The notes: generated by a model not told the origin, from the letters alone. Counted from the first letter of the stretch, positions 8,636-17,677 are shown. The stretch is DNA of 64,000 nucleotides from Methylobacterium amylolyticum (GCF_030700245.1 NZ_JAUYZI010000002.1:124001-188000), one strand, 5' to 3'. Numbers and translations: made by a program.

Positions 8636-9261
8636 GCCTTGACCACGGCGTAGACCTGCTCGGTCAGCGTCCCCGCCTCGGCGAGCAGCCCTTCCAGTTC
8701 CTCCAGCCGCTCGTCGGCGAAGGCCCGGTCCTCCAGCCCCTTGGCGTTGATGTAGACGTTGAGGGCGGCGCTGCGCAGCCCCGCCTGGGCCGAGAGCACC
8801 GCCACGCCCGCGTCCGAGATGACGTTGAGGTTGCCCTTGTCGGCGGTGATCGCGGCGAGGTCGATCACCGCGCGGCAGGCCCGGCAGCAGGCGAGCGGCA
8901 CGTCGGTGGCGGTCTTCAGCGCCGCCTGGATCTTCTCCGCGCGGGCCGCCTTCTCCTCGTCGGTGGCCTTCGGCGCCCCGTAGGCGGCCATCACCGCGTC
9001 GAAGGCGGCGACATCCTCGGCGATCATGCCGGTGAGCACCACCCGCAGGCCCTCGGAGCGGGCGAGCACGTCCTTCAGCTCGGCCTCGACCTCGGCGTAC
9101 TTCTTCTTGCCGATGGTCAGGTTGCAGACCATCGACACCAGCGCGGCGCCCATCGCGCCGGAGATCGCCGCCGCGCCGCCGCCGCCGGGGGTCGGGGCGG
9201 CGCTCGCCAGTTCCGTCAGGAACGTCTGGATCGTGCCGTTCTCGGGAGACGTCTCGCTCAT
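8623..9261 (-). CDS. fch: Methenyl-tetrahydrofolate cyclohydrolase
   Basis: Interconverts 5,10-methenyl-H4F and 10-formyl-H4F in the folate C1 branch that feeds serine synthesis. The 212-residue protein belongs to the FTCD_C/cyclodeaminase-like family: the N-terminal APTPGGGGAAA loop, a mostly helical body, and DAGVAVLSAQAGLRSAALNV near the C-terminus. Length and position directly after mtdA (7-bp gap) match the FchA of Methylorubrum. It is cytosolic. Confidence 0.95.
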   Translation of the reverse strand: MSETSPENGTIQTFLTELASAAPTPGGGGAAAISGAMGAALVSMVCNLTIGKKKYAEVEAELKDVLARSEGLRVVLTGMIAEDVAAFDAVMAAYGAPKATDEEKAARAEKIQAALKTATDVPLACCRACRAVIDLAAITADKGNLNVISDAGVAVLSAQAGLRSAALNVYINAKGLEDRAFADERLEELEGLLAEAGTLTEQVYAVVKAKVN

Positions 9262-9268
9262 CGGTCCC

Positions 9269-10129
9269 TCACGCCATCTCTTTGGCGAGCGCGTAGATCT
9301 CCTCGGCGTCGAACACCCGCTCGGCGCTCTCGAACAGCTTGCCGATGCAGGCCCGGTGCAGCTTGAGCTTGAGCCCGCCGATGCCGAGCGCCCCGAAGGC
9401 GCGCGTGCCGTGGCGTTCCTTGCCCTTGTCCATCGCCTCGATGCCGCCGATGCCGGTCGGGGGCTGGGCGTTGTAGTCGGCGACGTATCCGACCGCCGCG
9501 TCCTCGGCCCAGGCCGATTCCGGCAGCAGCTCGACGCCGATCGCGCCGGCGCTGAACACGATGTTCTTGCCCTTCACCAGCGCGATGCGGGAGGCGGCGT
9601 CCGGGGTCGCGGCGGCGGCGACCTCGACCTTGAAGCGGCGGTTGATCGCGTCGGCGGCGGCCTGCGTCTTGTCGAGCGCCCGGCCGGCGATCGTCACCTG
9701 CGCGCCCTCGCCCGCCAGGAACGCGGCCGAGCGCATGCCGACCGGGCCGGTGCCCGCCAGCACCACGGCGGTCTGACCCTTCAGCGAGCCCGCCGCCTTG
9801 GCGACCAGCGCCACGCCCGCGGCGGCGGTGGTGTTCGAGCCGTTCGAGTCGAGCATGCACGAGACGCGGAAGGGGCCGAAGAAGCGCTTCTTCACCGCCT
9901 CGAAGACCGCCTCGCCCTCGGCCATGCTGCCGCCGCCGACGAAGATCGCGGTCGACTTCTTCTCCGAGCCGCCGCGGGTGTAGATCGTCCCATCGACCAG
10001 CGCGCCGACGTTGTCCGGGTTGACCCCGCCGTAGCCGGTGATGCGGTCGGCGCCGCCGTCGTAGCCGACCACCGTGTCGAACACGCTCGGCATCGCGTCG
10101 GTGTCGAACTGGAACAGCAGTTTTTTCAT
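9269..10129 (-). CDS. mtdA: NAD(P)-dependent methylene-tetrahydrofolate dehydrogenase MtdA
   Basis: Oxidises methylene-H4F (and in relatives methylene-H4MPT) with NADP. The 286-residue protein starts MKKLLFQFDTDA and carries the family segments CMLDSNGSNTTAAAG, the nucleotide-binding VVLAGTGPVGMRS, VADYNAQPP and a GALGIGGLKLKLHRACI signature near the end, as in MtdA of Methylorubrum extorquens. The ATG at 10129 follows a GGTCCGAAAC leader. A family 2 palindromic element separates it from hprA, so it may be less tightly linked to sgaA-hprA than to fch. Confidence 0.95.
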   Translation of the reverse strand: MKKLLFQFDTDAMPSVFDTVVGYDGGADRITGYGGVNPDNVGALVDGTIYTRGGSEKKSTAIFVGGGSMAEGEAVFEAVKKRFFGPFRVSCMLDSNGSNTTAAAGVALVAKAAGSLKGQTAVVLAGTGPVGMRSAAFLAGEGAQVTIAGRALDKTQAAADAINRRFKVEVAAAATPDAASRIALVKGKNIVFSAGAIGVELLPESAWAEDAAVGYVADYNAQPPTGIGGIEAMDKGKERHGTRAFGALGIGGLKLKLHRACIGKLFESAERVFDAEEIYALAKEMA

Positions 10130-10191
10130 TGTTTCGGACCTCTCCCTCGCGCCCCGGAGGCGCTGGCATGATCTAGTGTGGAGCGAGGCGG

Positions 10192-10303
10192 CTCTCCTCT
10201 CCCTTGCGGGGAGGAGGTGGAGGTGGGGGTGGTGCCGGATCGAGCGGTGCGGTCCCGTCTGAACCACCCCCACCCCTACCCCTCCCCACAGGGGGGAGGG
10301 GAA
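10192..10303. repeat. Palindromic intergenic element, family 2 copy A
   Basis: A ~110-bp imperfect palindrome: the left arm ends GGAGGTGGGGGTGGT, the right arm begins ACCACCCCCACCCC, each with its own C/G hairpin at the outer end. It lies between hprA and mtdA inside the serine-cycle cluster. A second copy is at 15607-15718. Confidence 0.8.
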
Positions 10304-10326
10304 CGCCCCCGCCCGCTGCGGCGCAG

Positions 10327-11271
10327 CTACCCCTCCACGACGTTCTGCGGCTTGCCCGCCACGAACGCCTCGACGTTGTCGACGAGCTGGTCGGCCAGGA
10401 TCTGCATCGCCTCCTTGCTCGCCCAGGCCACGTGCGGGGTGACGATCAGGTTCGGCAGGTCGGCCTCGCACAGGATGTTGCCGTCCTTGGGCGGCTCCTG
10501 CATCACCACGTCGAAGCCGGCGCCGGCGATGGTCCCGTCCTTGAGCGCCTGGAGCAGCGCCGCCTCGTCCACCAGCCCGCCGCGGGCGGTGTTGATGAGG
10601 ATGGCGCTCTTCTTCATCTTCGCGAGCTGCTCGGCCCCGATCATGCCCTTGGTCTCGGGCGTCAGCGGCGCGTGGAGCGTGATGACGTCGGACTGCGTCA
10701 GGATCGTCTCGAAATCGACGAGGCCCTCCTGCGGGAACACGTCGTAGGCGATCACCGTCATGCCGAGCGCCTCGGCCCGCTTGGCGATCGACTTGCCGAG
10801 CGCCCCGTAGCCGACGATGCCCAGCGTCGAGCCGGCGATGTCGTAGATCGGGTAGTCGAAGTAGCAGAACTGCGTGGACTTCGCCCAGTCGCCGCGCCGC
10901 ACCGAGTTGGCGTAGGGCACGATCGCCCGCCGCAGCGCGAACATCAGCCCGACCACGTGCTCGGGCACGGTGTTGAAGGCGTAGTTGCGGATGTTGACGA
11001 CGGTGATGCCCTGCGCCTTGGCGGCCGCCTTGTCGACCACGTCGGTGCCGGTGGCGGCCACCGCGATCAGCTTGAGATCGGGCAGTTGCTTCAAGGTCTC
11101 GGCGCGCATCGGCACCTTGTTGATCAGCGCGATCTCGGCGCCCTTCAGCCGCGCGACCGTGTCCTCCGGCGTCCAAGTGGACTCGTGCTCGACGTACTCG
11201 TGCGGGAAGTTGAACGGCCGGACCGTCGCGTCGAGGGACTCGCGGTCCAGGAACACGATCTTCTTCGACAT
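10327..11271 (-). CDS. hprA: Hydroxypyruvate reductase (glycerate-forming, D-2-hydroxyacid dehydrogenase family)
   Basis: Reduces hydroxypyruvate to D-glycerate in the serine cycle. The 314-residue protein shows the D-2-hydroxyacid dehydrogenase plan: Rossmann motif GYGALG at 154-159, and the catalytic triad R230 (INTARGG), E259 (VVMQEP) and H280 (VTPHVAW). An acidic residue (D178, in IAYDVF) sits near the end of beta-2, compatible with NADH use. It lies 97 bp after sgaA. Confidence 0.95.
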   Translation of the reverse strand: MSKKIVFLDRESLDATVRPFNFPHEYVEHESTWTPEDTVARLKGAEIALINKVPMRAETLKQLPDLKLIAVAATGTDVVDKAAAKAQGITVVNIRNYAFNTVPEHVVGLMFALRRAIVPYANSVRRGDWAKSTQFCYFDYPIYDIAGSTLGIVGYGALGKSIAKRAEALGMTVIAYDVFPQEGLVDFETILTQSDVITLHAPLTPETKGMIGAEQLAKMKKSAILINTARGGLVDEAALLQALKDGTIAGAGFDVVMQEPPKDGNILCEADLPNLIVTPHVAWASKEAMQILADQLVDNVEAFVAGKPQNVVEG

Positions 11272-11368
11272 GGCGCCCTCCTCGGATCCCGTCGGGGCGG
11301 CGATTCCCCGGGTCGTTTCTTCTCGTCACGGCCGGCGGGAACGGCAAGCCGTCCCCGCCGCTCCGGGA

Positions 11369-12589
11369 TCACGCCTTGTGGAGGGGATTCTCGCGCAGGT
11401 AGCTCGACGCGGCGGCCACGCCCGAGCCGGGGGTCAGCGCGACGCCGCAATCGATCAGCGCCATCTCCGCGCCGGCGATGGCGCCGAGCAGCGACAGCTC
11501 GTTCAGGTCGCCGAGATGGCCGATGCGGAACACCTTGCCCGCGACTTTCGACAGGCCGGTCCCGAGCGAGAGGTTGTAGCGCTCGAAGGCGTGGGTGATG
11601 ACCTTGGCGGCGTCGATGCCCTCGGGCACGACGATCGCCGTCACCGTGTCGGAGTACCACTTCGGCTCCTTGGCGCAGGGCTTGAGGCCCCAGGCCGCCA
11701 CCGCCTGCCGGGTCGCCTCGGCGAGCACGTGGTGGCGGTGGTAGATGTTCTCCATCCCCTCCTCCCGCATCACCGCGAGCGCCTCGCGCAGGCCGTAGAG
11801 CAGCGGCAGGGCCGGCGTGTAGGGGAAGTAGCCGCCGGCATTGGCGCCGAGCTGGTCCTTCCAGGCGAAGTAGGCGTGGCCGAGCCGGTCGTTGCGGCCG
11901 GTCCCGCCCCCGGGGCCGCCCTCGGCGATCTTCAGCGCCTTCGGGCTGATGCAGATCAGGCCGAGGCCGGCGGGCAGCATGAAGCCCTTCTGCGAGCCGG
12001 CCACCGCGCAGTCGACGCGCCATTCGTCCATCTTGAACGGCAGCGAGCCGATCGACGAGATGCCGTCCACGAACAGCAGCGCCGGGTGATTGGCCGCGTC
12101 GAGCGCCTTGCGCACCGCGCCGACATCGCTGGTGACGCCGGTGGCGGTCTCGTTGTGGACCACCATCACCGCCTTGATCCTGTGGTCCGTGTCGGCGCGC
12201 AACGCCTCCTCGATCCGCTGCGGGTCGGCGCCCGTGCCCCACTCCTCGTCCTGGACGATGACTTCGAGGCCGAGCCGCTGGGCCATGTCGACCCAGAGGT
12301 GGCTGAACTGGCCGAAGCGGGCGGCGAGCACGGTGTCGCCGCGGCAGAGGGTGTTGGTCAGCGCCGATTCCCAGATGCCGGTGCCCGAGGACGGGAACAG
12401 GATCACCGTGCCCTCGGTCGAGCCGAACACCATCTTGGCGTCCTGGAACAGCGGCTTGGCCAGCTCGGGGAACGACGGCGAGCGGTGGTCCTCGGACTGC
12501 ACCGCCATGGCGCGGATGATCCGGTCCGGCATGGTGGTCGGGCCGGGGATGAAGAGGTGGTTGCGACCGGGGCGCCGGGTTGCGGCCAT
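11369..12589 (-). CDS. sgaA: Serine-glyoxylate aminotransferase
   Basis: Transaminates serine with glyoxylate to give hydroxypyruvate and glycine. A 406-residue fold-type I PLP enzyme of class V: the PLP lysine is K201 in AGSQKGFMLP, D175 (LLFVDGISS) contacts the pyridine nitrogen, and the N-terminal FIPGPTTMP is typical of the AGT family. A strong GGAGGAAA ribosome site precedes the ATG. It is the first gene of the serine-cycle cluster, so the upstream 12590-13086 gap should contain the main promoter. Confidence 0.95.
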   Translation of the reverse strand: MAATRRPGRNHLFIPGPTTMPDRIIRAMAVQSEDHRSPSFPELAKPLFQDAKMVFGSTEGTVILFPSSGTGIWESALTNTLCRGDTVLAARFGQFSHLWVDMAQRLGLEVIVQDEEWGTGADPQRIEEALRADTDHRIKAVMVVHNETATGVTSDVGAVRKALDAANHPALLFVDGISSIGSLPFKMDEWRVDCAVAGSQKGFMLPAGLGLICISPKALKIAEGGPGGGTGRNDRLGHAYFAWKDQLGANAGGYFPYTPALPLLYGLREALAVMREEGMENIYHRHHVLAEATRQAVAAWGLKPCAKEPKWYSDTVTAIVVPEGIDAAKVITHAFERYNLSLGTGLSKVAGKVFRIGHLGDLNELSLLGAIAGAEMALIDCGVALTPGSGVAAASSYLRENPLHKA

Positions 12590-13086
12590 GGTGTTTCCTC
12601 CGAATGCGGTGCTGCGCGCGGGCGTGATGTCCGGCGCCGGGTCTTACGCGCGTCGCGTCGGGGCGAGCCCGGGTTGCGGGCCGCGCGATAGGCTCCAGCC
12701 GCTGCCGTGGACCGGCGGGCGCTGCGGAGCGGCAGGCGGCCTCGCGCCGCTCGCGTCGCGGCTCGCCTCGGGCGGGCCGGTCGCCTCCGAATTGCCGTTC
12801 CATCCATGCGGCGGACGGTTCGTCCTCGCCGCTGCCCTTTCCGCGCTCGCCCGGCCACCGGCCCGAGACTGGCCCGGTGGATCGCATGTATTATGGGATG
12901 GCGAAGCTGCGAAGGAAAACCGGAAATTCTTCGGGATCGCGGGAAAAAAATTTGCGCTGCGGCGCAGCGCCCGGGCCCGTTCCTCGGGATGTTTCCGAGA
13001 GCCGCCCGGAGCCCCGCTCCCGGCCGCGTCATCAAACTGAGATGGGATCGCGCTCTGGATCCCGGCGTGACAGCCGGGAGGGGGCC
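12590..13086. other. Divergent intergenic region upstream of the serine-cycle cluster
   Basis: About 500 bp without a convincing gene. Most is very GC-rich, but 12886-12957 is an AT-enriched patch with runs of A and several CATAAT/TATTATG-like hexamers, the most plausible place for the sgaA promoter on the minus strand and its activator sites. In Methylorubrum the LysR-type regulator QscR controls this operon; I could not identify its site with confidence. Confidence 0.5.
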
Positions 13087-13905
13087 GTGGCGGAGGACGA
13101 CGAGAGGCCGATCCGGGTCCGGACCCTGTTCCTGTCCGACCTGCATCTCGGCACCCGCGGCTGCCAGGCCGCGCTGCTGCTCGACTTCCTGCGGGACTAC
13201 GACGCCGACACGCTCTACCTCGTGGGCGACATCGTCGACGGCTGGCAGCTCAAGTCGGGCTGGTACTGGCCGCAGGCCCACAACGACGTGGTCCAGAAGC
13301 TCCTGCGCAAGGTCCGCAAGGGCGCCCGCATCGTCTACCTGCCGGGCAACCACGACGAGTTCCTGCGCGACTACGTCGGCACCACCTTCGGCGGGATCGA
13401 GATCGCCGAGACCGCCCTGCACGAGACGGCGGACGGGCGGCGCTACCTCGTGATCCACGGCGACCAGTTCGACATGGTGGTGCGCCACTCGCCCTGGCTC
13501 GCCCATCTCGGCGACGGCGCCTACACGCTCGCGCTGTCCCTCAACACCCTGCTCAACCGGGCGCGGCGCCGGCTCGGCCTCGCCTACTGGTCGCTCTCGG
13601 CCTGGGCGAAGCTGCGGGTGAAGAACGCGGTCAGCTACATCGGCCGCTTCGAGACGATCCTGGCCGACGAGGCCCGCCGCCAGGAGGCGGACGGGGTGAT
13701 CTGCGGCCACATCCACCACGCCGCCGACCGGATGATCGGCGACCTGCGCTACCTCAACACCGGCGACTGGGTGGAATCCTGCACGGGCATCGTCGAGCAC
13801 TACGACGGGCGCCTCGAAGTGCTGCACTACCCCGCCCTCCTGCGCGCCCGGCAGGCGCCGGAGCCGGTGCCCGCGGCGGCGCCCGGCCGGAGAGCGGTGG
13901 CGTGA
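13087..13905 (+). CDS. LpxH-like metallophosphoesterase (UDP-2,3-diacylglucosamine diphosphatase family)
   Basis: A 272-residue calcineurin-type phosphoesterase. Metal ligands are visible as LFLSDLHLG (D18, H20), VGDIVDG (D48), PGNHDE, VIHGDQFD and GHIHHAAD. The family includes LpxH, which splits UDP-diacylglucosamine in lipid A synthesis, but this rhizobial-type group has not been tied to lipid A here. The GTG start at 13087 is preferred because GGAG lies 6 bases upstream; an in-frame ATG at 13042 is possible. Its stop overlaps the next glycosyltransferase start (GTGA), which suggests a joint envelope or lipid role. Confidence 0.8.
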   Translation: MAEDDERPIRVRTLFLSDLHLGTRGCQAALLLDFLRDYDADTLYLVGDIVDGWQLKSGWYWPQAHNDVVQKLLRKVRKGARIVYLPGNHDEFLRDYVGTTFGGIEIAETALHETADGRRYLVIHGDQFDMVVRHSPWLAHLGDGAYTLALSLNTLLNRARRRLGLAYWSLSAWAKLRVKNAVSYIGRFETILADEARRQEADGVICGHIHHAADRMIGDLRYLNTGDWVESCTGIVEHYDGRLEVLHYPALLRARQAPEPVPAAAPGRRAVA

Positions 13906-14939
13906 GGCTGCTCGTCGCCAGCGACGCGTGGCACCCGCAGGTCAACGGCGTCGTGCGCTCGCTGGAGGAGATGATCCGGCGCGCCCCCGAGCACGGTTTC
14001 GCGGCGCGCCTGCTGACCCCGTCCGACTTCCGCTCCGTGCCGATGCCGGGCTACCCCGAGATCCGCCTCGCCTGCCCGACGCCGCACCGGCTGTCGGCGC
14101 GCTGGGCGGAGGCCGCCCCGAGCCACGTCCACGTCGCCACCGAGGGGCCGGTGGGGCTCGCCGCGCGCCGCCGCTGCCTCGCGGCCGGCCTGCCCTTCAC
14201 CACGAGCTACCACACGCGCTTCCCAGAGTACCTCGCCGCCCGCGCCCCCGTGCCGGAGGCGTGGTCCTACGCGTATCTCCGCCGCTTCCACGCCGCCGCC
14301 CACGGCACGATGGTCAGCACCGCCTCGCTCCAGGCCGACCTCGCGGCCCGCGGCTTCGCCAACCTGCTGCGCTGGACGCGGGGCGTCGACACCGACCTGT
14401 TCCGCCCGGCCGGGCCCGGGGCGCGCCCGCCCCCGGACCTCGCCGGGCTGGCGGGGCCGCTGTTCCTGACGGTCGGGCGGCTGGCGGTGGAGAAGAACCT
14501 CGCCGCCTTCCTCGCCCTCGACCTGCCGGGGACCAAGGTCGTGGTCGGCGACGGGCCGGACCGGGCGCGGCTCCGGGCGCTGGCGCCGGGCGCCCGCTTC
14601 CTCGGCACCCGCACCGGCGCGGAACTCGCCGCCCTCTACGCCGCCTGCGACGTCTTCGTGTTCCCGAGCCTCACCGACACGTTCGGCATCGTCATGCTGG
14701 AGGCGCTGGCCAGCGGCCTGCCGGTGGCCGCCTTCCCCGTCCCCGGCCCCCGCGACGTGATCGGGCCCCGGGTCGGGGTGCTCGACGCCGACCTGCGCGC
14801 CGCGGCGCTCGCGGCCCTGGGGCTGTCCCGGGCGGCGTGCCGGGCGGAGGCGCTCGCGCGAAGTTGGGACGAGAGTGCCCGGCAGTTCTTCGGCAACATC
14901 CGCGCGGTGCGCGCCCCGCCGGGGAAAGCCGCCGCCTGA
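13902..14939 (+). CDS. Family 4-type glycosyltransferase
   Basis: A 345-residue GT-B glycosyltransferase. The N-terminus VASDAWHPQVNGVVRSL is the acceptor-side glycine loop, TSYHTRFPEYL is characteristic of mannosyl/glucosyl-transferases acting on lipids, and the C-terminal half has KNLAAFL, VVVGDGPD and the ExxxxxxxE-like PSLTDTFGIVMLEALASG. The GTG start overlaps the phosphoesterase stop by four bases, so expression is coupled. A glycolipid product is inferred from relatives; donor and acceptor are unknown. Confidence 0.85.
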   Translation: MRLLVASDAWHPQVNGVVRSLEEMIRRAPEHGFAARLLTPSDFRSVPMPGYPEIRLACPTPHRLSARWAEAAPSHVHVATEGPVGLAARRRCLAAGLPFTTSYHTRFPEYLAARAPVPEAWSYAYLRRFHAAAHGTMVSTASLQADLAARGFANLLRWTRGVDTDLFRPAGPGARPPPDLAGLAGPLFLTVGRLAVEKNLAAFLALDLPGTKVVVGDGPDRARLRALAPGARFLGTRTGAELAALYAACDVFVFPSLTDTFGIVMLEALASGLPVAAFPVPGPRDVIGPRVGVLDADLRAAALAALGLSRAACRAEALARSWDESARQFFGNIRAVRAPPGKAAA

Positions 14940-14978
14940 GCGGGTGACGGGCCGCGCCGGAGATGCCAGGACGGCGCG

Positions 14979-15569
14979 ATGCCGCCGTTCGATCCCGCCC
15001 TCGCGAACACCTACCCCGTCGCCATCGGCTGCGACGAGGTCGGCCGCGGCGCCCTGTGCGGACCGGTGGTGGTGGCCGCGATCTGGTTCGATCCCGCCGC
15101 CCTGCCCCCCGCCCTGCTCGCCGCCCTCGACGACAGCAAGCGGGTGCCGGAGCCGGAGCGGGCGCGGCTGGCGCCGCTGATCCGGACCCATGCCCGCGTC
15201 GCCGTGGCGGCGGGCTCGCGGGCGCTGATCGACCGGATCAACATCCGCGCCGCCACGCTCGACGCCATGGCCCGCGCGGTCGCCCGGCTCGGCCTCGACG
15301 CCCCCGTCCTCGTCGACGGCCGCGACGCCCTGCCCGGGCTCCCGGGCCGGGCGGTGGTCGGCGGCGACCGGCTGGTGCCGCAGATCGCCGCCGCCTCGAT
15401 CGTCGCCAAGGTGGTGCGCGACGGGCTGATGCGCCGGCTGGCGCCCCGGCACCCGGGCTACGGCTGGGAGCGCAACGTCGGCTACGGCACGCCCCTCCAC
15501 CGGGCCGGCCTGAGCGAGCGGGGCCGCAGCCCGCACCACCGGCTGAGCTTCACCCGCGGGTTCGGGTAG
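14979..15569 (+). CDS. rnhB: Ribonuclease HII
   Basis: Cleaves the RNA strand of RNA-DNA hybrids and removes misinserted ribonucleotides. The 196-residue protein has the RNase HII active site: D19-E20 in GCDEVGRG, then LDDSKRVPE, VDGRD and GGDRLVPQIAAASIVAKV with the remaining acidic residues. The motif GALCGPVV, where most family members have GPLAGPVV, is slightly unusual. It follows the glycosyltransferase by 39 bp and could be read from the same message. Confidence 0.92.
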   Translation: MPPFDPALANTYPVAIGCDEVGRGALCGPVVVAAIWFDPAALPPALLAALDDSKRVPEPERARLAPLIRTHARVAVAAGSRALIDRINIRAATLDAMARAVARLGLDAPVLVDGRDALPGLPGRAVVGGDRLVPQIAAASIVAKVVRDGLMRRLAPRHPGYGWERNVGYGTPLHRAGLSERGRSPHHRLSFTRGFG

Positions 15570-15606
15570 GGCCGCGCCGAGGCGGCTCGCCGGGGCGGAC
15601 GGTGGG

Positions 15607-15718
15607 CCTCTCCTCCCCCTTGTGGGAAGGAGCCGGAGGTGGGGGTGGTGCAGGAGGCACCGGATCGCTCGATCCTGAACCACCCCCACCCCTACCCCTC
15701 CCCACAAGGGGGAGGGAA
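15607..15718. repeat. Palindromic intergenic element, family 2 copy B
   Basis: Closely resembles copy A at 10192-10303: outer hairpins of C/G runs and an inner pair GGAGGTGGGGGTGGT / AACCACCCCCACCCC. It lies between convergent rnhB and the radical-SAM gene, where it could end transcription from both sides. Confidence 0.8.
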
Positions 15719-15754
15719 AGCGCTTGCGCCCGACTGCTCCAGCACGCCCGAACC

Positions 15755-16873
15755 TCAGAACAGCGCCAACTGCCCCCCCGGCCTGCGGAAATCCGCGGTG
15801 TTCAGCGCGAGCCGCCCGAAGCCGAACCCCAGCCGGCGCCCGGCGAGCCGGACCCGCTCGCCGAGCAGCGCGGCGTAGGCGCCCTCGCCGCGGAAGCGGT
15901 GGCCGAAGCGGGAATCGTTCTCGCGCCCGCCCCGGGCGCCGGCGAGCAGCGCGAAGGCGCGGGCCTTCTTCTCGGGATAGTGCGCGTCGAACCAGTCGGC
16001 CACGAGGTCGGCGACCTCGCCGGGCAGGCGCAGCAGGGCGTGGCCGATCCGGCTGGCGCCGTGCGCCCGGGCCCGGGCGAGCAGCCCCTCGATCTCGTGG
16101 TCGGTCAGCCCCGGGATGATCGGCGAGAGGTTGACCATCACCGGCACGCCGGCCTCGGCCAGCGCCCGCATCGCCGCCAGCCGCCGGTCGGGACGCGGCG
16201 CGCGGGGGTCAAGGCGGCGGGCGAGCGCGGGGTCGAGGGTCGGCAGCGAGACCGACACCAGCACGAGGTCGCGCGCCGCCATCTCACGGAGGAGATCGAG
16301 GTCGCGCAGGATCAGGTCGGACTTGGTGGTGATCGACACCGGGTGGCGCGCCTCGGCCAGCACCTCCAGCACCGCGCGGGTGAGGCGGTGTGTCCGCTCG
16401 ATCGGCTGGTAGGGGTCGGTGGCGGTGCCGATCGCGATCGGCGCCGGCCGATAGCCCGGCGCGGCGAGTTCCCGGGCGAGCAGCCGCGCCGCGTCGGGCT
16501 TGGTGAACAGCCGCGACTCGAAGTCGAGCCCCGGCGACAGGCCGAGCCACGCGTGGGTGGGCCGCGCGTAGCAGTAGATGCAGCCGTGCTCGCAGCCGCG
16601 ATAGGGGTTGAGCGAGCGGTCGAACGGGATGTCCGGAGAGGTGTTGCGGGCGATGATCCGGGCGGAGCGCTCCGGCCGCACCTCCGTGCGCAGGGGCGCG
16701 GGGTCGTCGGCGCTCCAGCCGTCGTCGAAGGCGACGCGCCGGGCCGGCTCGTACCGGCCGGTCGGGTTGGCGGTCGCGCCCCGCCCGCGCCGGGCCCCGG
16801 GCGCCGGGGTGCTGGCCGCGAGCCGCGCGCCCGTCGGGGCCGCCCCCGCATCCTCCGCCGTGTCGCCCATCAT
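15755..16873 (-). CDS. Radical SAM protein, PA0069/SPL-like family
   Basis: A 372-residue radical SAM enzyme. The iron-sulfur motif is CxxxCxxC in CEHGCIYCYA (C94, C98, C101), preceded by NPYRGC typical of the spore-photoproduct-lyase-related PA0069 family. GTATDPYQPIE and ITTKSD follow. The reaction is not known for this family; a role in nucleic-acid repair is only suggested by the distant link to SPL. An N-terminal tail of about 40 residues is rich in Ala, Gly and Arg. It is a single-gene unit converging on rnhB. Confidence 0.9.
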   Translation of the reverse strand: MMGDTAEDAGAAPTGARLAASTPAPGARRGRGATANPTGRYEPARRVAFDDGWSADDPAPLRTEVRPERSARIIARNTSPDIPFDRSLNPYRGCEHGCIYCYARPTHAWLGLSPGLDFESRLFTKPDAARLLARELAAPGYRPAPIAIGTATDPYQPIERTHRLTRAVLEVLAEARHPVSITTKSDLILRDLDLLREMAARDLVLVSVSLPTLDPALARRLDPRAPRPDRRLAAMRALAEAGVPVMVNLSPIIPGLTDHEIEGLLARARAHGASRIGHALLRLPGEVADLVADWFDAHYPEKKARAFALLAGARGGRENDSRFGHRFRGEGAYAALLGERVRLAGRRLGFGFGRLALNTADFRRPGGQLALF

Positions 16874-17035
16874 CGCCGCCCGTCGCCGCGCCGCCCGTAT
16901 AGCCTAAGGAACATAACGCGAACACAACGGACGTAAACGCCTCAATTTCAGGCAAAGACCCCGTCAGGTTCGCGCGGCGGCAGCAGAAGCCGGGCGAGGT
17001 CCGGTCCGGCGGTTTACGGCATCGCAGAATCGTCT

Positions 17036-17566
17036 ATGCGCTGCGGGATGCTCTCCGCCGTGACCTTCCTGGCCGATCCGGGCGCCCCGGACGCGATCGA
17101 CCGGCTGGCCGACACCCTCAGCGCCCTGGTCGCGGGGGTCGCGGCGGGGCTCGTGGGCGACGCGGTGATCGTGGCCCCCCCGGGGGACGCGGAGCTGACC
17201 GCGGTGGCCGAGGCCACCGGCGCCACCCTCGCGGCCTACCGGGGCGGCAACCCGTTCGCGGCGGGCGCCGCGCTGGCCCGGCGCGACTGGGTGCTGTGCC
17301 TGGAGGCCGGCGACGTCCCCGCCGACGGCTGGATCCGCACCCTCGACCGGTTCGTCGGCACCGCGCGGCCCGGGACGGGCCTGGGCCGCCTGCGCCGGCC
17401 GGGGGCGGGGCTGTCGGCCCGCGCCGTCGCCCGGATCGAGGCCCGATTCGGGGCGCGGACGGCGCGGGCCGGCGACGTGGTCCGCCGGGACAACCTGCGG
17501 GCGGGGCTGCCCTTCAAGCCACGTCTGAGGGTTCGGCCGCTGATCGCCCGGATCGACCGCGCCTGA
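17036..17566 (+). CDS. Short glycosyltransferase-like protein
   Basis: A 176-residue protein. The segment WVLCLEAGDVPADGWIRTLDRFV resembles the DxD region of GT-A glycosyltransferases (acidic pair after a hydrophobic strand), and the N-terminal half alternates strands and helices like a nucleotide-binding fold. It is shorter than most family 2 enzymes and could be a degenerate or accessory member. The ATG at 17048 is an equally possible start. Nothing in the neighbourhood fixes its role. Confidence 0.55.
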   Translation: MRCGMLSAVTFLADPGAPDAIDRLADTLSALVAGVAAGLVGDAVIVAPPGDAELTAVAEATGATLAAYRGGNPFAAGAALARRDWVLCLEAGDVPADGWIRTLDRFVGTARPGTGLGRLRRPGAGLSARAVARIEARFGARTARAGDVVRRDNLRAGLPFKPRLRVRPLIARIDRA

Positions 17567-17677
17567 CGGTTCGCGCGGTTTCGACCGGGAAAAGGCGCGT
17601 CGGCGCCGGATCTCCCCCTGGCGGCGCGGCGGAAAGCTGGCACAGTCGCCGGCTACGGAGCTGCGGCGGGGGCGGGC

